A DNA stretch of 64,000 bases from an uncultured Selenomonadales bacterium (GCA_900315805.1 ONAN01000004.1:115936-179935); one strand, 5' to 3'; shown: positions 17,205-26,011, numbered from the stretch's first letter. The notes: generated by a model not told the origin, from the letters alone. Translations and numbers: made by a program.

Positions 17205-17276
17205 GTAGAAAAATACACATAACCGTGCTATAATATTGCTATATTGCAGCGGATGATGTGCAAAGGAGATGCAATT

Positions 17277-17516
17277 ATGAGCTTTCAAGCAGAGTTGAAA
17301 CGGATACGGCAGCGTTGCTTTTTGTCACAGCAGGCGTTTGCCAAAGAAATAAACGTGGCATTTTCCACGGTTAATCGCTGGGAGAGCGGGAAGACAAAGC
17401 CCAATCTGGCTGCCATGAAAAGCATAAAAGAATTCTGTTCCAGAAACGATGTGGATTACGCTTCCCTCGAAGAACTCTGGTTGGATCTGGGATCGGAGGA
17501 TAAACAGCATGATTAA
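17277..17516 (+). CDS. XRE-family helix-turn-helix regulator
   Basis: A 79-residue protein with a Cro/C1-type HTH (FLSQQAFAKEINVAFSTVNR, then WESGKTKPN). AAAGGAG precedes the ATG at 17277, and a TATAAT box lies at 17229-17234. It overlaps the next gene by 8 bp and heads the plus-strand defence operon, so it is likely the controller of the restriction-modification genes, like C-proteins in other systems (inference). Confidence 0.85.
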   Translation: MSFQAELKRIRQRCFLSQQAFAKEINVAFSTVNRWESGKTKPNLAAMKSIKEFCSRNDVDYASLEELWLDLGSEDKQHD

Positions 17517-18015
17517 CTGGATGCACTTTCCGAAAAATAAACCGCTGGACGAAGTCTCCGATCAGATCGTTAAGGCTTTTGAGGCCGTTAATGCCAATAT
17601 TGACTCGTATACGCATCAGCTAAAAAGCGACGAGGTGCTTACCGCTGTCCGTCCGCGACTGGAGGCTCTTGGCTTTGCAGTCGAGAAAAGCAAGAAAAGC
17701 GAAGACCTTGTTGCGGTCCCGGTGCTTTATGGTGTTAACGGAAGAATTGAAAAATCCTTTGAGGCAGACGGATACCTTGCAAACTCCGGTTATGTCATTG
17801 AAGTTGAAGCTGGACGAGCCGTTGTGAACTACCAGTTCCTTAAAGATTTCTTTGAGGCTTGCACGATGGTCGGTGTGGATAAGCTGTGTATTGCAGTTCG
17901 CAATCAATATCGCACTTTTAATGATTTCGACCGGGTATGCAAGTTTTTTGAGGCTATGTATGCAAGTAACCGCCTCGGCATCCCGCTTTCGGGATTGCTG
18001 ATCATCGGCTATTGA
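17509..18015 (+). CDS. putative PD-(D/E)XK-type nuclease
   Basis: A 168-residue protein. The centre reads KSFEADGYLANSGYVIEVEAG: an acidic residue in ADG followed after about ten residues by E-x-E, the spacing of a PD-(D/E)XK active site with E-V-E in place of the usual E-x-K. A helix with RNQYRTFNDFDRVCKFFEAM follows. GGAGG before the ATG at 17509 supports the start. It is coupled to the XRE gene and 16 bp from the methyltransferase. Family assignment is by eye and uncertain. Confidence 0.55.
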   Translation: MINWMHFPKNKPLDEVSDQIVKAFEAVNANIDSYTHQLKSDEVLTAVRPRLEALGFAVEKSKKSEDLVAVPVLYGVNGRIEKSFEADGYLANSGYVIEVEAGRAVVNYQFLKDFFEACTMVGVDKLCIAVRNQYRTFNDFDRVCKFFEAMYASNRLGIPLSGLLIIGY

Positions 18016-18031
18016 TGGAGGTGTCACACTA

Positions 18032-20254
18032 ATGAGACTTGAAGATTTGATGGAGCGCGCCGCGCAATTCGATGAAAATCTCGCACGTGATATCAAAGAC
18101 TATGTTCACGGGCGCAGGTATGGTTTGGTCTATGAGGCCTCCAAGCCTGAATTTGTCCGGATGTGGAAGAAGCCCGTGGTTCGTGGTGATATTGTAAATA
18201 TCCTGCCTCCCCGCGGTGTAATGGAAGATACGAAAAACGAAGACGATTCCTCGGAGATTGTTTACAAGGTTATAAGCATATCAGAAGGCGTCGCTATGTT
18301 GCGCAATGAGCAGACAGGCGAAGCCGTTACTGCATCGGCTGATGATATTGTTGCTTTAGCACGTTTTGATAAGCCTATCTATGCCGGTTTGAGGGAAACC
18401 GGTCGTGTGGAGCGCGGGGGTGATAAACCATATCACGTCGTCATCAACGGAGAAAACTATCATGCGCTTCAGACTTTGGTATATGCTTATCAGGGTCAGG
18501 TGGATTGTATTTACATTGACCCTCCATATAACTCAGGAGCAAAGGATTGGAAATACAACAATAACTATGTTGGAAAAGACGACATTTATCGCCATTCAAA
18601 ATGGCTAACTTTCATGGAAGATCGCTTAAAACTGGCAAAAAAGCTCCTTAAGCCAGATAATTCGGTCTTGTTAGTGACAGTCGATGAAAAAGAATATTTA
18701 AGGTTGGGCCTTCTTTTAGAGCAAATGTTTCCACCATCAGACAATGTACGCATTCAGATGATAAGTAGTGTCATTAACTCTGGCGGCGCAGCGAGAGATA
18801 TGCAGTTTTTCAGAACAGATGAGTACATTTATGTTGTTGAATTCGGAAGTGCCGCCCCGATTCAAATGCCTCTAAGTCAAGATTGGGCAGTAAAAGCCGA
18901 TGAAAGAACGAATAAAGTCTCTTGGCGAATGTCGTTGCTAAGGGGAGGTTCAAACGCAACTCGAGAGCACTCTCCGGGATGTTTTTATCCAATCTTTGTT
19001 GCGAATGACGGTTCGAAAGTAATTAGCGTAGGCAAAGCTTTGCCAATGGGTGATGATCGTTCCAAATGCGTTGTTCCTGAAGGGTGTAGAGCTATTTGGC
19101 CAATACATCCTGATGGGACCGAGGGATGCTGGCAGATGTCACCGGAAAAACTCATAGATGCAATAAACAATGGGTATGTGAGATTAGGACGCTTTACTGA
19201 TTATGGAATGGCAATAAGCTATTTAAATCGAAAGGAAATTGAAAAAGTCAAATCGGATGGAGTAACAATCATAGGAAGAAGGCCAGATAACTCAATAATT
19301 ACAGATGATTCGGGCTTCTCACGTATGTTTGTTCCCGGTACTCAGTGGAGAATTGATTCTCACAATGCAAGAATCGGTGGGACAAATCTCTTAAAGACAA
19401 TTATTCCCGGTAGGTCATTCCCTTATCCTAAGTCACTTTATGCAGTTGAAGATTGCTTGCGCTTTTTTGTTAAAGATAAACCAACTGCAATTATTATCGA
19501 TTTCTTTGCAGGGTCAGGCACTACGACACATGCTGTTATGAGACTTAATCATCAGGATGGCGGGAAACGCAGAAGTATATCTGTCACCAATAATGAAGTT
19601 TCTGAAGAAGAAGCAAGTCGCTTAACTTCTCGTTCGCTTAGACAAGGCGATTCTGAATGGGAGAAGTTGGGGATTTGTGAATTCATAACGAAGCCCAGAA
19701 TCAAGTCCATAGTTACAGGAAAAACGCCAGATGGCAAAATGATCGAAGGAAACTATGGTGTTGAAACAGAGGAGTATAAAGAGATCGAAGGAGAGGTCAC
19801 TAATCCTGAAACTGGAAAGAAAATAAGGGGAAAAGTATACAAAAAAACAAAGACACAATCCAAGTCAGTACTCGATCCTTTTCCTATATCTGATGGCTTC
19901 GAGGAAAATGCCATTTTCTTCGACCTTGAGTATTTGGAGCCTTCTGTAGTTAGCGCAGATCTGGCCTTCGACCGTATCGCGCCGATCCTGTGGCTTGCCG
20001 GAGGATGCAAAGGAGAAATTCTTCAACGCCAAAAGGGGTATGTGATCGGAGAAACCTATGCTGTGCTCTTTGACCCACGCTATAAGACGCGTTTTGTTGA
20101 TGCCGTATTGAAAAACAAAGAGATAAAAACCGCGTTCATCGTGACGGATGCAGCAGAGCGTTATCGTAGCTTATGCGCAGAATTACCGGGGTGCAGAGTG
20201 ATGCAGTTATATGAAAGCTATCTTCGCTCCTTTGAAATCAACGCCATAGGATAA
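18032..20254 (+). CDS. mod: type III restriction-modification methyltransferase (Mod)
   Basis: A 740-residue DNA adenine methyltransferase of the beta class, the order found in type III Mod proteins. Motif IV DPPYNSG lies near residue 163, and motif I (IDFFAGSGTTTHAVMRLN) near residue 490. The long stretch between them would carry target recognition, and about 150 residues precede motif IV. It would recognise an asymmetric site and methylate one strand, and it forms a complex with Res. The TGGAGG before the ATG and the 12-bp gap to res indicate a tight operon. Confidence 0.92.
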   Translation: MRLEDLMERAAQFDENLARDIKDYVHGRRYGLVYEASKPEFVRMWKKPVVRGDIVNILPPRGVMEDTKNEDDSSEIVYKVISISEGVAMLRNEQTGEAVTASADDIVALARFDKPIYAGLRETGRVERGGDKPYHVVINGENYHALQTLVYAYQGQVDCIYIDPPYNSGAKDWKYNNNYVGKDDIYRHSKWLTFMEDRLKLAKKLLKPDNSVLLVTVDEKEYLRLGLLLEQMFPPSDNVRIQMISSVINSGGAARDMQFFRTDEYIYVVEFGSAAPIQMPLSQDWAVKADERTNKVSWRMSLLRGGSNATREHSPGCFYPIFVANDGSKVISVGKALPMGDDRSKCVVPEGCRAIWPIHPDGTEGCWQMSPEKLIDAINNGYVRLGRFTDYGMAISYLNRKEIEKVKSDGVTIIGRRPDNSIITDDSGFSRMFVPGTQWRIDSHNARIGGTNLLKTIIPGRSFPYPKSLYAVEDCLRFFVKDKPTAIIIDFFAGSGTTTHAVMRLNHQDGGKRRSISVTNNEVSEEEASRLTSRSLRQGDSEWEKLGICEFITKPRIKSIVTGKTPDGKMIEGNYGVETEEYKEIEGEVTNPETGKKIRGKVYKKTKTQSKSVLDPFPISDGFEENAIFFDLEYLEPSVVSADLAFDRIAPILWLAGGCKGEILQRQKGYVIGETYAVLFDPRYKTRFVDAVLKNKEIKTAFIVTDAAERYRSLCAELPGCRVMQLYESYLRSFEINAIG

Positions 20255-20266
20255 GGAGAAATACAT

Positions 20267-23014
20267 ATGAAATTTGAATTAAAAGATTTTCAGGTAACTG
20301 CGACAAAGGCATTACTTGACAGAATGCTGAAGGCGCGTGACGCATATTACCGAGACGGCGATCCCGCCTCATGCTGCTTGGCGTCTCCTACCGGCTCCGG
20401 TAAAACCATTATGGTAGCGGCTGCTGTGGAAGCGATCTTTAACGGCAATCCCGAATGGGGTATTGAGCGTGATCCTTTTGCTACTGTGCTGTGGGTTTCT
20501 GACAGCCCGTCTTTGAATGAGCAGACGATTTATAAGTTTCGTGAGGCCACAGATCTGGACCCGACGCTGATCGAAACAATCGAGAACACTTTCACAGGTG
20601 ATCACGACGAACTGGAACCGGGACATATCTATTTTCTGAATCGCCAGAAGTTGTCCAGCGCCGGCCTGCTCACAAAAGGCGGGGAAATTCCGACCTTCTG
20701 GCAGTTGCTGCGCCGCACGGTAAATGATAGCTCTGTCCACCTTTATATGCTCTATGACGAAGCGCATAAGGGCTTGGGTAGTGCGGACAAAAAGGATACT
20801 GCCGGTGAAACAATCACAAGCAGGATCATTGACGGCGATGACGGAAAGAGTCCGATACCTGTTGTCGTCGGTATATCAGCAACACCGAAGCGTTTTACCG
20901 CTGCAATGGAAGGGCGTTCGGAGCGTATCCCTTATCCTGTCGTAAAAGTTAGTCCTGCTGATGTTCAAGCCAGTGGCTTGTTAAAGGATAAAATAGTATT
21001 GCAAGCCCCGACCGAAGGTGCAGCCGTTTATAACATCTATCTTAATGATGCTTGTAAGACACTCGTGCAGTCGACGGCATTATGGCAAATGTATTGCGAG
21101 CAAAACGATGCACCGATGGTGAGACCGTTAATGGTTGTTCAGGTGCCCAATAAGATATCTCAGGATAAGATTCGGCAAATCTGCTCTGAGATCTATGAAA
21201 AGATCCCCTCATTAGACCGCTCTACAGCTTTTGCACATGTTATCAGCGGCGAGGGCGATATGCACCTTGCTCCGTATGAGGTTCCATGTGTTGAGCCGCA
21301 GGATGTGCAACGCAAAAGCGATATTCGTATTCTTTTCGCTAAGGAAGCTATCAGCACCGGTTGGGACTGTCCGCGTGCCGAGGTCATCTTCTCTATGCGC
21401 CCGCATCAGGATGATACCTATATTGCACAGCTTATTGGCCGTATGGTGCGTACTCCGCTTGCAGAGAGCGTGAATATTGAGCTCCTCAACTCGGTTAGTT
21501 GCTTCTTGCCATACTTTGATCCCGCTACGTTGGAAAAAGTCGTGAAATATCTGACCGAAGAAGGCAACGATGATTACAGCGGCGTTTCCAGAGAATCCGG
21601 ACGCGAGATCGTGACAAAGCCAGTCAATGTCGAATGGGATTCCACCTTTGGAATTGACGATGTATTCACGGGCATTGCTTCGCGTGAAAGAGCACACTCC
21701 ACATCGAATTACATCGATGGTGTCATTTCATATGCGGGTATGCTTGAGGAAAATGATATCGGCGCAGAATCTATTCCGCATGAAACCGAAGAAGAATCTG
21801 GAAATACGCAGGGCAATGCTGAAAACACAGGAGCTCCAATTGTTCCTGAAAAGGCTGGAGATGACTTCTCATCAAAAACAGGCAGTGAAGCCACAGGAGC
21901 AAAAGCCCCTGTCGCAGGCGTACCGGCTGTTGCTCCTGCAGCGCCGCATATACCGACTGCAGAAGCGGAACCGGATGCTCCCGGCGAACTTGAAAAAGCC
22001 ATTGATGCCATGCTCCGGGCTTTGAATGAAAGCATAGTCACATTCAATGACAAATTTGAAGCTGCTCGGAACACGGTTCTCCATGCAAAATCAACGCAAG
22101 TTGAGCTGAAATACTTGGACGCGGCTTCTGCAAAAACGAAGGTCTATGAAGACGATGCGGATTCCTATGCTATTGCCAATGCGCGCAGACGCGGCGATGT
22201 TACTCTTTCCCCAAGTGTAACGAATGCATTTTTCCGTCAGCAGATCTTGCTTGGCATGGAACCGCTCGATATTAATGTGGAGATTGCAGCAGCCGCCGCC
22301 GTTCCGGAAATTGTTGAGGCCGTGAAGCAAAGCGCCAGAACCAAGTTGGAAAAGCTGACGGAAGAGTACGATCCGGTGATTGCAAAGTATCCCACCAGCG
22401 TGCGAAATCAATTCTCCTCCGGTATGAGTAAACATGGCATCCCACATACGGTATTCCTTGATAAGCCAGTTGCTGACACTCAGGATTCCGGTGGAAAAAA
22501 GTATCCCAAGCATGTAGTAAACGATCCGAAAACGCACATGGCGTGGTTCAATCTCTATGATTCCGAAGATGCCGTCGTTATGCATGAATTGAGAAAGCCG
22601 GAGGTTATCTGCTGGTACCGCAATCCGGTCGGCAAGACGACAGGACAATCATTACGTATTCCATATCGTCTTGGTGATGATCGGAAGGTGCTGCATCCCG
22701 ATTTTATCTTCTTTGAAAAGGTGGGGGATCGAGAGATGCCGGCCATTGTTGATCCGCATGGGCTTCATTTGGCCGATACCATGCCGAAACTCAAAGGCAT
22801 CGCTCGATATGTTGAGGATTTCGGAGAGTCTTTCTCTCGTTACTGGTTTGTTTCTGATTACAAGGGGCAAGCCACTTATCTCGACATGAAGGACGCAGAG
22901 ACACGTTCCGTTATCAGCACCGCATCCGATGCGTATGAGTGTTTTGCCAAGTGCGGCAAAAAGTATATGGATGGCCCGCTTTCCAAATCAAAGGACGGGT
23001 ATAGGAAGAAATAA
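20267..23014 (+). CDS. res: type III restriction enzyme helicase-nuclease subunit (Res)
   Basis: A 915-residue superfamily 2 ATPase. Walker A is SPTGSGKT (about residues 39-46), motif II is DEAH (about 163-166), and motif VI is the QLIGRMVRTP stretch (about 385-395). A low-complexity Ala/Pro/Glu linker lies around residues 510-570. The C-terminal domain has HPDFIFF and then AIVDPHG, which matches the first acidic positions of a PD-(D/E)XK nuclease, but a histidine or glycine stands where the catalytic lysine is expected. Res cleaves DNA after ATP-driven communication between two head-to-head sites. Confidence 0.9.
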   Translation: MKFELKDFQVTATKALLDRMLKARDAYYRDGDPASCCLASPTGSGKTIMVAAAVEAIFNGNPEWGIERDPFATVLWVSDSPSLNEQTIYKFREATDLDPTLIETIENTFTGDHDELEPGHIYFLNRQKLSSAGLLTKGGEIPTFWQLLRRTVNDSSVHLYMLYDEAHKGLGSADKKDTAGETITSRIIDGDDGKSPIPVVVGISATPKRFTAAMEGRSERIPYPVVKVSPADVQASGLLKDKIVLQAPTEGAAVYNIYLNDACKTLVQSTALWQMYCEQNDAPMVRPLMVVQVPNKISQDKIRQICSEIYEKIPSLDRSTAFAHVISGEGDMHLAPYEVPCVEPQDVQRKSDIRILFAKEAISTGWDCPRAEVIFSMRPHQDDTYIAQLIGRMVRTPLAESVNIELLNSVSCFLPYFDPATLEKVVKYLTEEGNDDYSGVSRESGREIVTKPVNVEWDSTFGIDDVFTGIASRERAHSTSNYIDGVISYAGMLEENDIGAESIPHETEEESGNTQGNAENTGAPIVPEKAGDDFSSKTGSEATGAKAPVAGVPAVAPAAPHIPTAEAEPDAPGELEKAIDAMLRALNESIVTFNDKFEAARNTVLHAKSTQVELKYLDAASAKTKVYEDDADSYAIANARRRGDVTLSPSVTNAFFRQQILLGMEPLDINVEIAAAAAVPEIVEAVKQSARTKLEKLTEEYDPVIAKYPTSVRNQFSSGMSKHGIPHTVFLDKPVADTQDSGGKKYPKHVVNDPKTHMAWFNLYDSEDAVVMHELRKPEVICWYRNPVGKTTGQSLRIPYRLGDDRKVLHPDFIFFEKVGDREMPAIVDPHGLHLADTMPKLKGIARYVEDFGESFSRYWFVSDYKGQATYLDMKDAETRSVISTASDAYECFAKCGKKYMDGPLSKSKDGYRKK

Positions 23015-23055
23015 CCTGACAGAGTGGATATTTGAATTCATAGGAGGCAATAGAT

Positions 23056-24351
23056 ATGAGTGCCGGAATTTGTATCATGAACAGAAATGCAATAGCGATG
23101 GCTGCTGATAGTGCAGTCACCGTTGGTGACCATGCGGCAATTCATAATTCAGCAAATAAGCTGTTTTCGCTTTCACGGGTTGCCCCTGTTGGAGTGATTG
23201 TTTATGCAAATGCCGCGCTTATGACGGTCCCTATTGAAATAATTGTTAAACAGTATAAGAAACAGCTTGCTGATCGTGTGTTCCCCAAGTTAAATGATTA
23301 TGTTAATGATTTCCTTGATTACCTTAGAGATAAGTCCCAGTTTTTTAGATTTGATATCAATGAGCAGACATATGTTTTACAAGTGTTTTCAGATCTAATG
23401 CGCGGATTGCTCGGGGACTACAGAATAATCATGAGTTCAGCGCAAAACAATTCCGGGAAGCCTCTGGATGAAAACGGAATGAAAAAAGTGGCAGAATCGG
23501 CAGTCAGCTCGACTATTACTTTCGTTAACGGGATCAAGAAACGAGCGGACTACCACTTCGGTGAATACATAGAGAATCATTATCTCAACACATTTGTCGA
23601 TTTAGTCAAAAAAGACCAAAATCTGCAATGGCTTACAGATGAACAGATTCAAGAAGTGTGCAAAAAATCATGTGAGCTGTATGATACGGATTTTGATAGG
23701 GGCGGCTTTGTTGGCGTAGCAATTGCGGGTTATGGCGAAGAGGAAATATATCCACATTTGGTCCACTTGCATATTGGGGGTGTCATTGACACAAAATTGA
23801 AGTATAATATTATTGAGAATGTGGAGATATCAGAAAGCACTACAGCTTCCATCGCCCCGCTTGCTCAGACCGATGTAATGCAAACATTTCTGTTCGGTAT
23901 TAATGACCAATTCATCAACGATTTGGCCCAAGAGATTCCTAAACAGATTAATGGGTGTTTAGATTCAATAGACGACACCTGTTTTGCTCAAGACAAGAAA
24001 GAAGATGTACGCACTCAACTTACGAATGTTACTGGAAGAATCATTCAACATATGACAGAGACGGCCGGGAACAATTATATGCGTCCGATTATTCAATCTG
24101 TGTCATCTCTCCCGATTGAGGAATTGGCTTTGCTTGCAGAATCTATGATTAATATTACATCTCTTAGAAGAAAGGTTGCTATTGATAGAAATATTGGAAC
24201 TGTCGGCGGACCAATTGATGTCTCGATTATTTCTAAGGGAGACGGCTTTATCTGGTTAAAGAGAAAGCACTATTTTGAGAGAAAATATAATCCACAATAC
24301 TTTTATTCTCATTTTGACAAGAAAGAAGAGGTGGATATTAATGAAGAATGA
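23056..24351 (+). CDS. proteasome-like Ntn-hydrolase in a restriction-modification operon
   Basis: A 431-residue protein whose two ends match the proteasome/HslV fold. The N-terminus MSAGICIMNRNAIAMAADSA aligns with proteasome beta subunits so that Ser2 falls on catalytic Thr1, Asp18 on residue 17 (part of AADS), and Lys35 of NKLFSL on Lys33. Methionine followed by serine is normally removed, which would expose Ser as the N-terminal nucleophile. Residues near 387-405 (GGPIDVSIISKGDGFIWL) match the last strands of the fold. The roughly 290 residues between are mostly charged and helical. GGAGG precedes the ATG. Alignment was done by eye; activity is inferred. Confidence 0.65.
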   Translation: MSAGICIMNRNAIAMAADSAVTVGDHAAIHNSANKLFSLSRVAPVGVIVYANAALMTVPIEIIVKQYKKQLADRVFPKLNDYVNDFLDYLRDKSQFFRFDINEQTYVLQVFSDLMRGLLGDYRIIMSSAQNNSGKPLDENGMKKVAESAVSSTITFVNGIKKRADYHFGEYIENHYLNTFVDLVKKDQNLQWLTDEQIQEVCKKSCELYDTDFDRGGFVGVAIAGYGEEEIYPHLVHLHIGGVIDTKLKYNIIENVEISESTTASIAPLAQTDVMQTFLFGINDQFINDLAQEIPKQINGCLDSIDDTCFAQDKKEDVRTQLTNVTGRIIQHMTETAGNNYMRPIIQSVSSLPIEELALLAESMINITSLRRKVAIDRNIGTVGGPIDVSIISKGDGFIWLKRKHYFERKYNPQYFYSHFDKKEEVDINEE

Positions 24352-24562
24352 CGCAGTAAAAATAAGTATTGAATCAGGAGAAGGAACGTTAGTATCAAAT
24401 CAAGATGGAATTGAGTTTGTTCATTCTGAATTCATCAGAGATCAGATGGTAAAGCTAAATACTGACAGTGAAGTAGAACTAAATATCACTGAAAATGATC
24501 AATACAGCAATAGCAATACATTATCGCTTAGCTATATAAGAAAAAAGATGATATTTGGTTAG
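24341..24562 (+). CDS. small protein overlapping the Ntn-hydrolase gene
   Basis: A 73-residue acidic protein (MKNDAVKISIESGEG at the start). Its ATG lies inside the last codons of the Ntn-hydrolase gene, with an 11-bp overlap and AGAGGTGG upstream, so translation is almost certainly coupled. Predicted short beta strands, no cysteines, no known motif. It could be a partner, inhibitor or substrate of the Ntn protein; there is no direct evidence for any of these. Confidence 0.6.
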   Translation: MKNDAVKISIESGEGTLVSNQDGIEFVHSEFIRDQMVKLNTDSEVELNITENDQYSNSNTLSLSYIRKKMIFG

Positions 24563-24587
24563 TTTCTGAATAATTACAGCGGCTCTC

Positions 24588-24626
24588 GCATTTTCAGATT
24601 GGTTGCACCCGCACCTGTGAAAATGC
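24588..24626. other. palindromic site at the right island edge (candidate attachment site)
   Basis: A 9-bp perfect inverted repeat, GCATTTTCA/TGAAAATGC, encloses TGCACCCGC. On the opposite strand the same blocks (TTTTCACA, then GCGGGTGCA) recur at 10593-10614 beyond the other end of the island. A serine recombinase att site is possible. Confidence 0.35.
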
Positions 24627-24671
24627 ACCTTGTATCAATCATTCGGTCCAATGCCAATTGTAAGCTGTCCC

Positions 24672-24696
24672 TGCAGCGCTGCTGCAGGTTTTAAAC
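24672..24696 (+). terminator. terminator before thiC
   Basis: A perfect hairpin CCTGCAG/CTGCAGG followed by TTTTAAA, between the island and thiC. It could also be an attenuator in the thiC leader. Confidence 0.6.
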
Positions 24697-24725
24697 ATTA
24701 CGTGATGACAAAAAGAGGTATTGTT

Positions 24726-24796
24726 ATGACTACGCAAATGCAACTGGCACGCTTGCCGCCTATGAAGGCCTGGACGCGGAAACGATTCGCGAACGG
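24726..24796 (+). other. detached 5' end of thiC (out of frame)
   Basis: The ATG at 24726 has AGAGG upstream and begins MTTQMQLAR, the expected ThiC N-terminus, but within about ten codons it leaves the thiC frame. The body of ThiC continues in another frame, with AAYEGLDAETIRERVAQG readable from about 24755. Compared with normal ThiC, about ten codons are missing, which fits a small out-of-frame deletion. Confidence 0.65.
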
Positions 24797-26005
24797 GTGG
24801 CGCAGGGCGTGATCGCCATTCCCTGCAACATCAACCATAAGAATCTGCAGCCCCGCGGTGTGGGCCTGGGCCTGAAGGTCAAGGTCAATGCCAACCTGGG
24901 CACGTCGAGCGCCTTTCCCGATCCGGCGCCGGAACTGATTAAATTGAAGACCGCCATCGACGCCGGTGCGGACTCCGTCATGGACCTGTCCACGGGTGAC
25001 AACATCGACGCTTCCCGCCGGGCCATCATCAACGCGTCCACCGTCATGGTCGGCACGGTGCCCATCTACCAGGCTGCCGTGGAAACCATCAAGAAACGCG
25101 GCGCCGTCGTCGAAATGACCCGCGAAGACATGCTCGACGCCGTACAGCGCCAGGCCGAAGACGGGGCCGATTTCCTGACCATCCATTGCGGCATCAACAA
25201 GATGGTCCTGAAACAGCTGACCGAGGAAGGCCGCGTCATGGACGTCGTCAGCCGCGGCGGCAGCTTCATCACGGGCTGGATGCTCCACAACGAAAAGGAA
25301 AATCCCTTCTATGAATATTTCGATGACATTCTGGACATTTGCGAAAAATACGATGTCACCATCTCCCTGGGGGACGGCCTGCGCCCCGGCTGCCTGGCCG
25401 ACGCGACGGACCGCGCCCAGATTCAGGAGCTGATCAACATCGGCGAACTGACCCAGCGCGCCTGGGCCCGCGGTGTGCAGGTCATGTGCGAAGGCCCCGG
25501 CCACATGCCGTTCAACCAGATTGAAACGAACATGAAGCTCCAGAAGAGCCTTTGCCACGGTGCGCCGTTCTATGTGCTGGGACCCCTCGTCACCGACGTG
25601 GCGCCCGGCTACGACCATATCACGAGTGCCATCGGCGGCACCCTGGCGGCCGTCAGCGGCGCCGACTTCCTGTGCTACGTGACACCGGCGGAACATTTGG
25701 GCCTGCCCGATCTGAACGATGTCAAAGAAGGCGTCATCGCCGCCCGCATCGCCGCCCATGCAGCCGACCTGGCCAAAGGCAACAAGCAGGCCTGGGAATG
25801 GGATGTCAAAATGGCCCGCGCCCGCAAAGCCCTCGACTGGAAGGCCCAGCTTGACCTGGCCATCGACCCCGACAAGGCGAAGGAATTCCGCAAATCGAAG
25901 AACAAGGAAGATGAAGAAGCCTGCTCCATGTGCGGCGACTACTGTGCCGTCAAAATCGTCAACGAATACCTGACGGAACAGCGGAAGAAGACCTGGAAGG
26001 CATAA
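24797..26005 (+). CDS. thiC: phosphomethylpyrimidine synthase ThiC, 5' end disrupted
   Basis: The radical SAM enzyme that turns aminoimidazole ribotide into the thiamine pyrimidine HMP-P. The open frame encodes 402 residues from a GTG with no ribosome binding site. The C-terminal cluster motif CSMCGDYCAVK is intact, as are the NLQPRGVG start of the core and the EGPGHMP loop. The in-frame codons upstream of the GTG still encode ThiC-like residues, and the proper ATG at 24726 is in a different frame. As read here the gene may not make a normal protein. No TPP riboswitch was found in the 160 bp upstream. Confidence 0.85.
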   Translation: MAQGVIAIPCNINHKNLQPRGVGLGLKVKVNANLGTSSAFPDPAPELIKLKTAIDAGADSVMDLSTGDNIDASRRAIINASTVMVGTVPIYQAAVETIKKRGAVVEMTREDMLDAVQRQAEDGADFLTIHCGINKMVLKQLTEEGRVMDVVSRGGSFITGWMLHNEKENPFYEYFDDILDICEKYDVTISLGDGLRPGCLADATDRAQIQELINIGELTQRAWARGVQVMCEGPGHMPFNQIETNMKLQKSLCHGAPFYVLGPLVTDVAPGYDHITSAIGGTLAAVSGADFLCYVTPAEHLGLPDLNDVKEGVIAARIAAHAADLAKGNKQAWEWDVKMARARKALDWKAQLDLAIDPDKAKEFRKSKNKEDEEACSMCGDYCAVKIVNEYLTEQRKKTWKA

Positions 26006-26011
26006 AAACGG

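Noticed and set aside
16837..17220. Open frames of 60-130 codons on both strands across the repeat array
   Set aside because: They result from the repeat period and lack of stops. They have no ribosome sites, their composition is low-complexity, and several frames overlap on both strands.
10792..24562. Complete prophage
   Set aside because: A capsid gene and recombinases are present, but no terminase, portal, tail, replication or lysis genes.
24563..24725. TPP riboswitch before thiC
   Set aside because: CTGAGA and the downstream conserved aptamer block are not present in this stretch.
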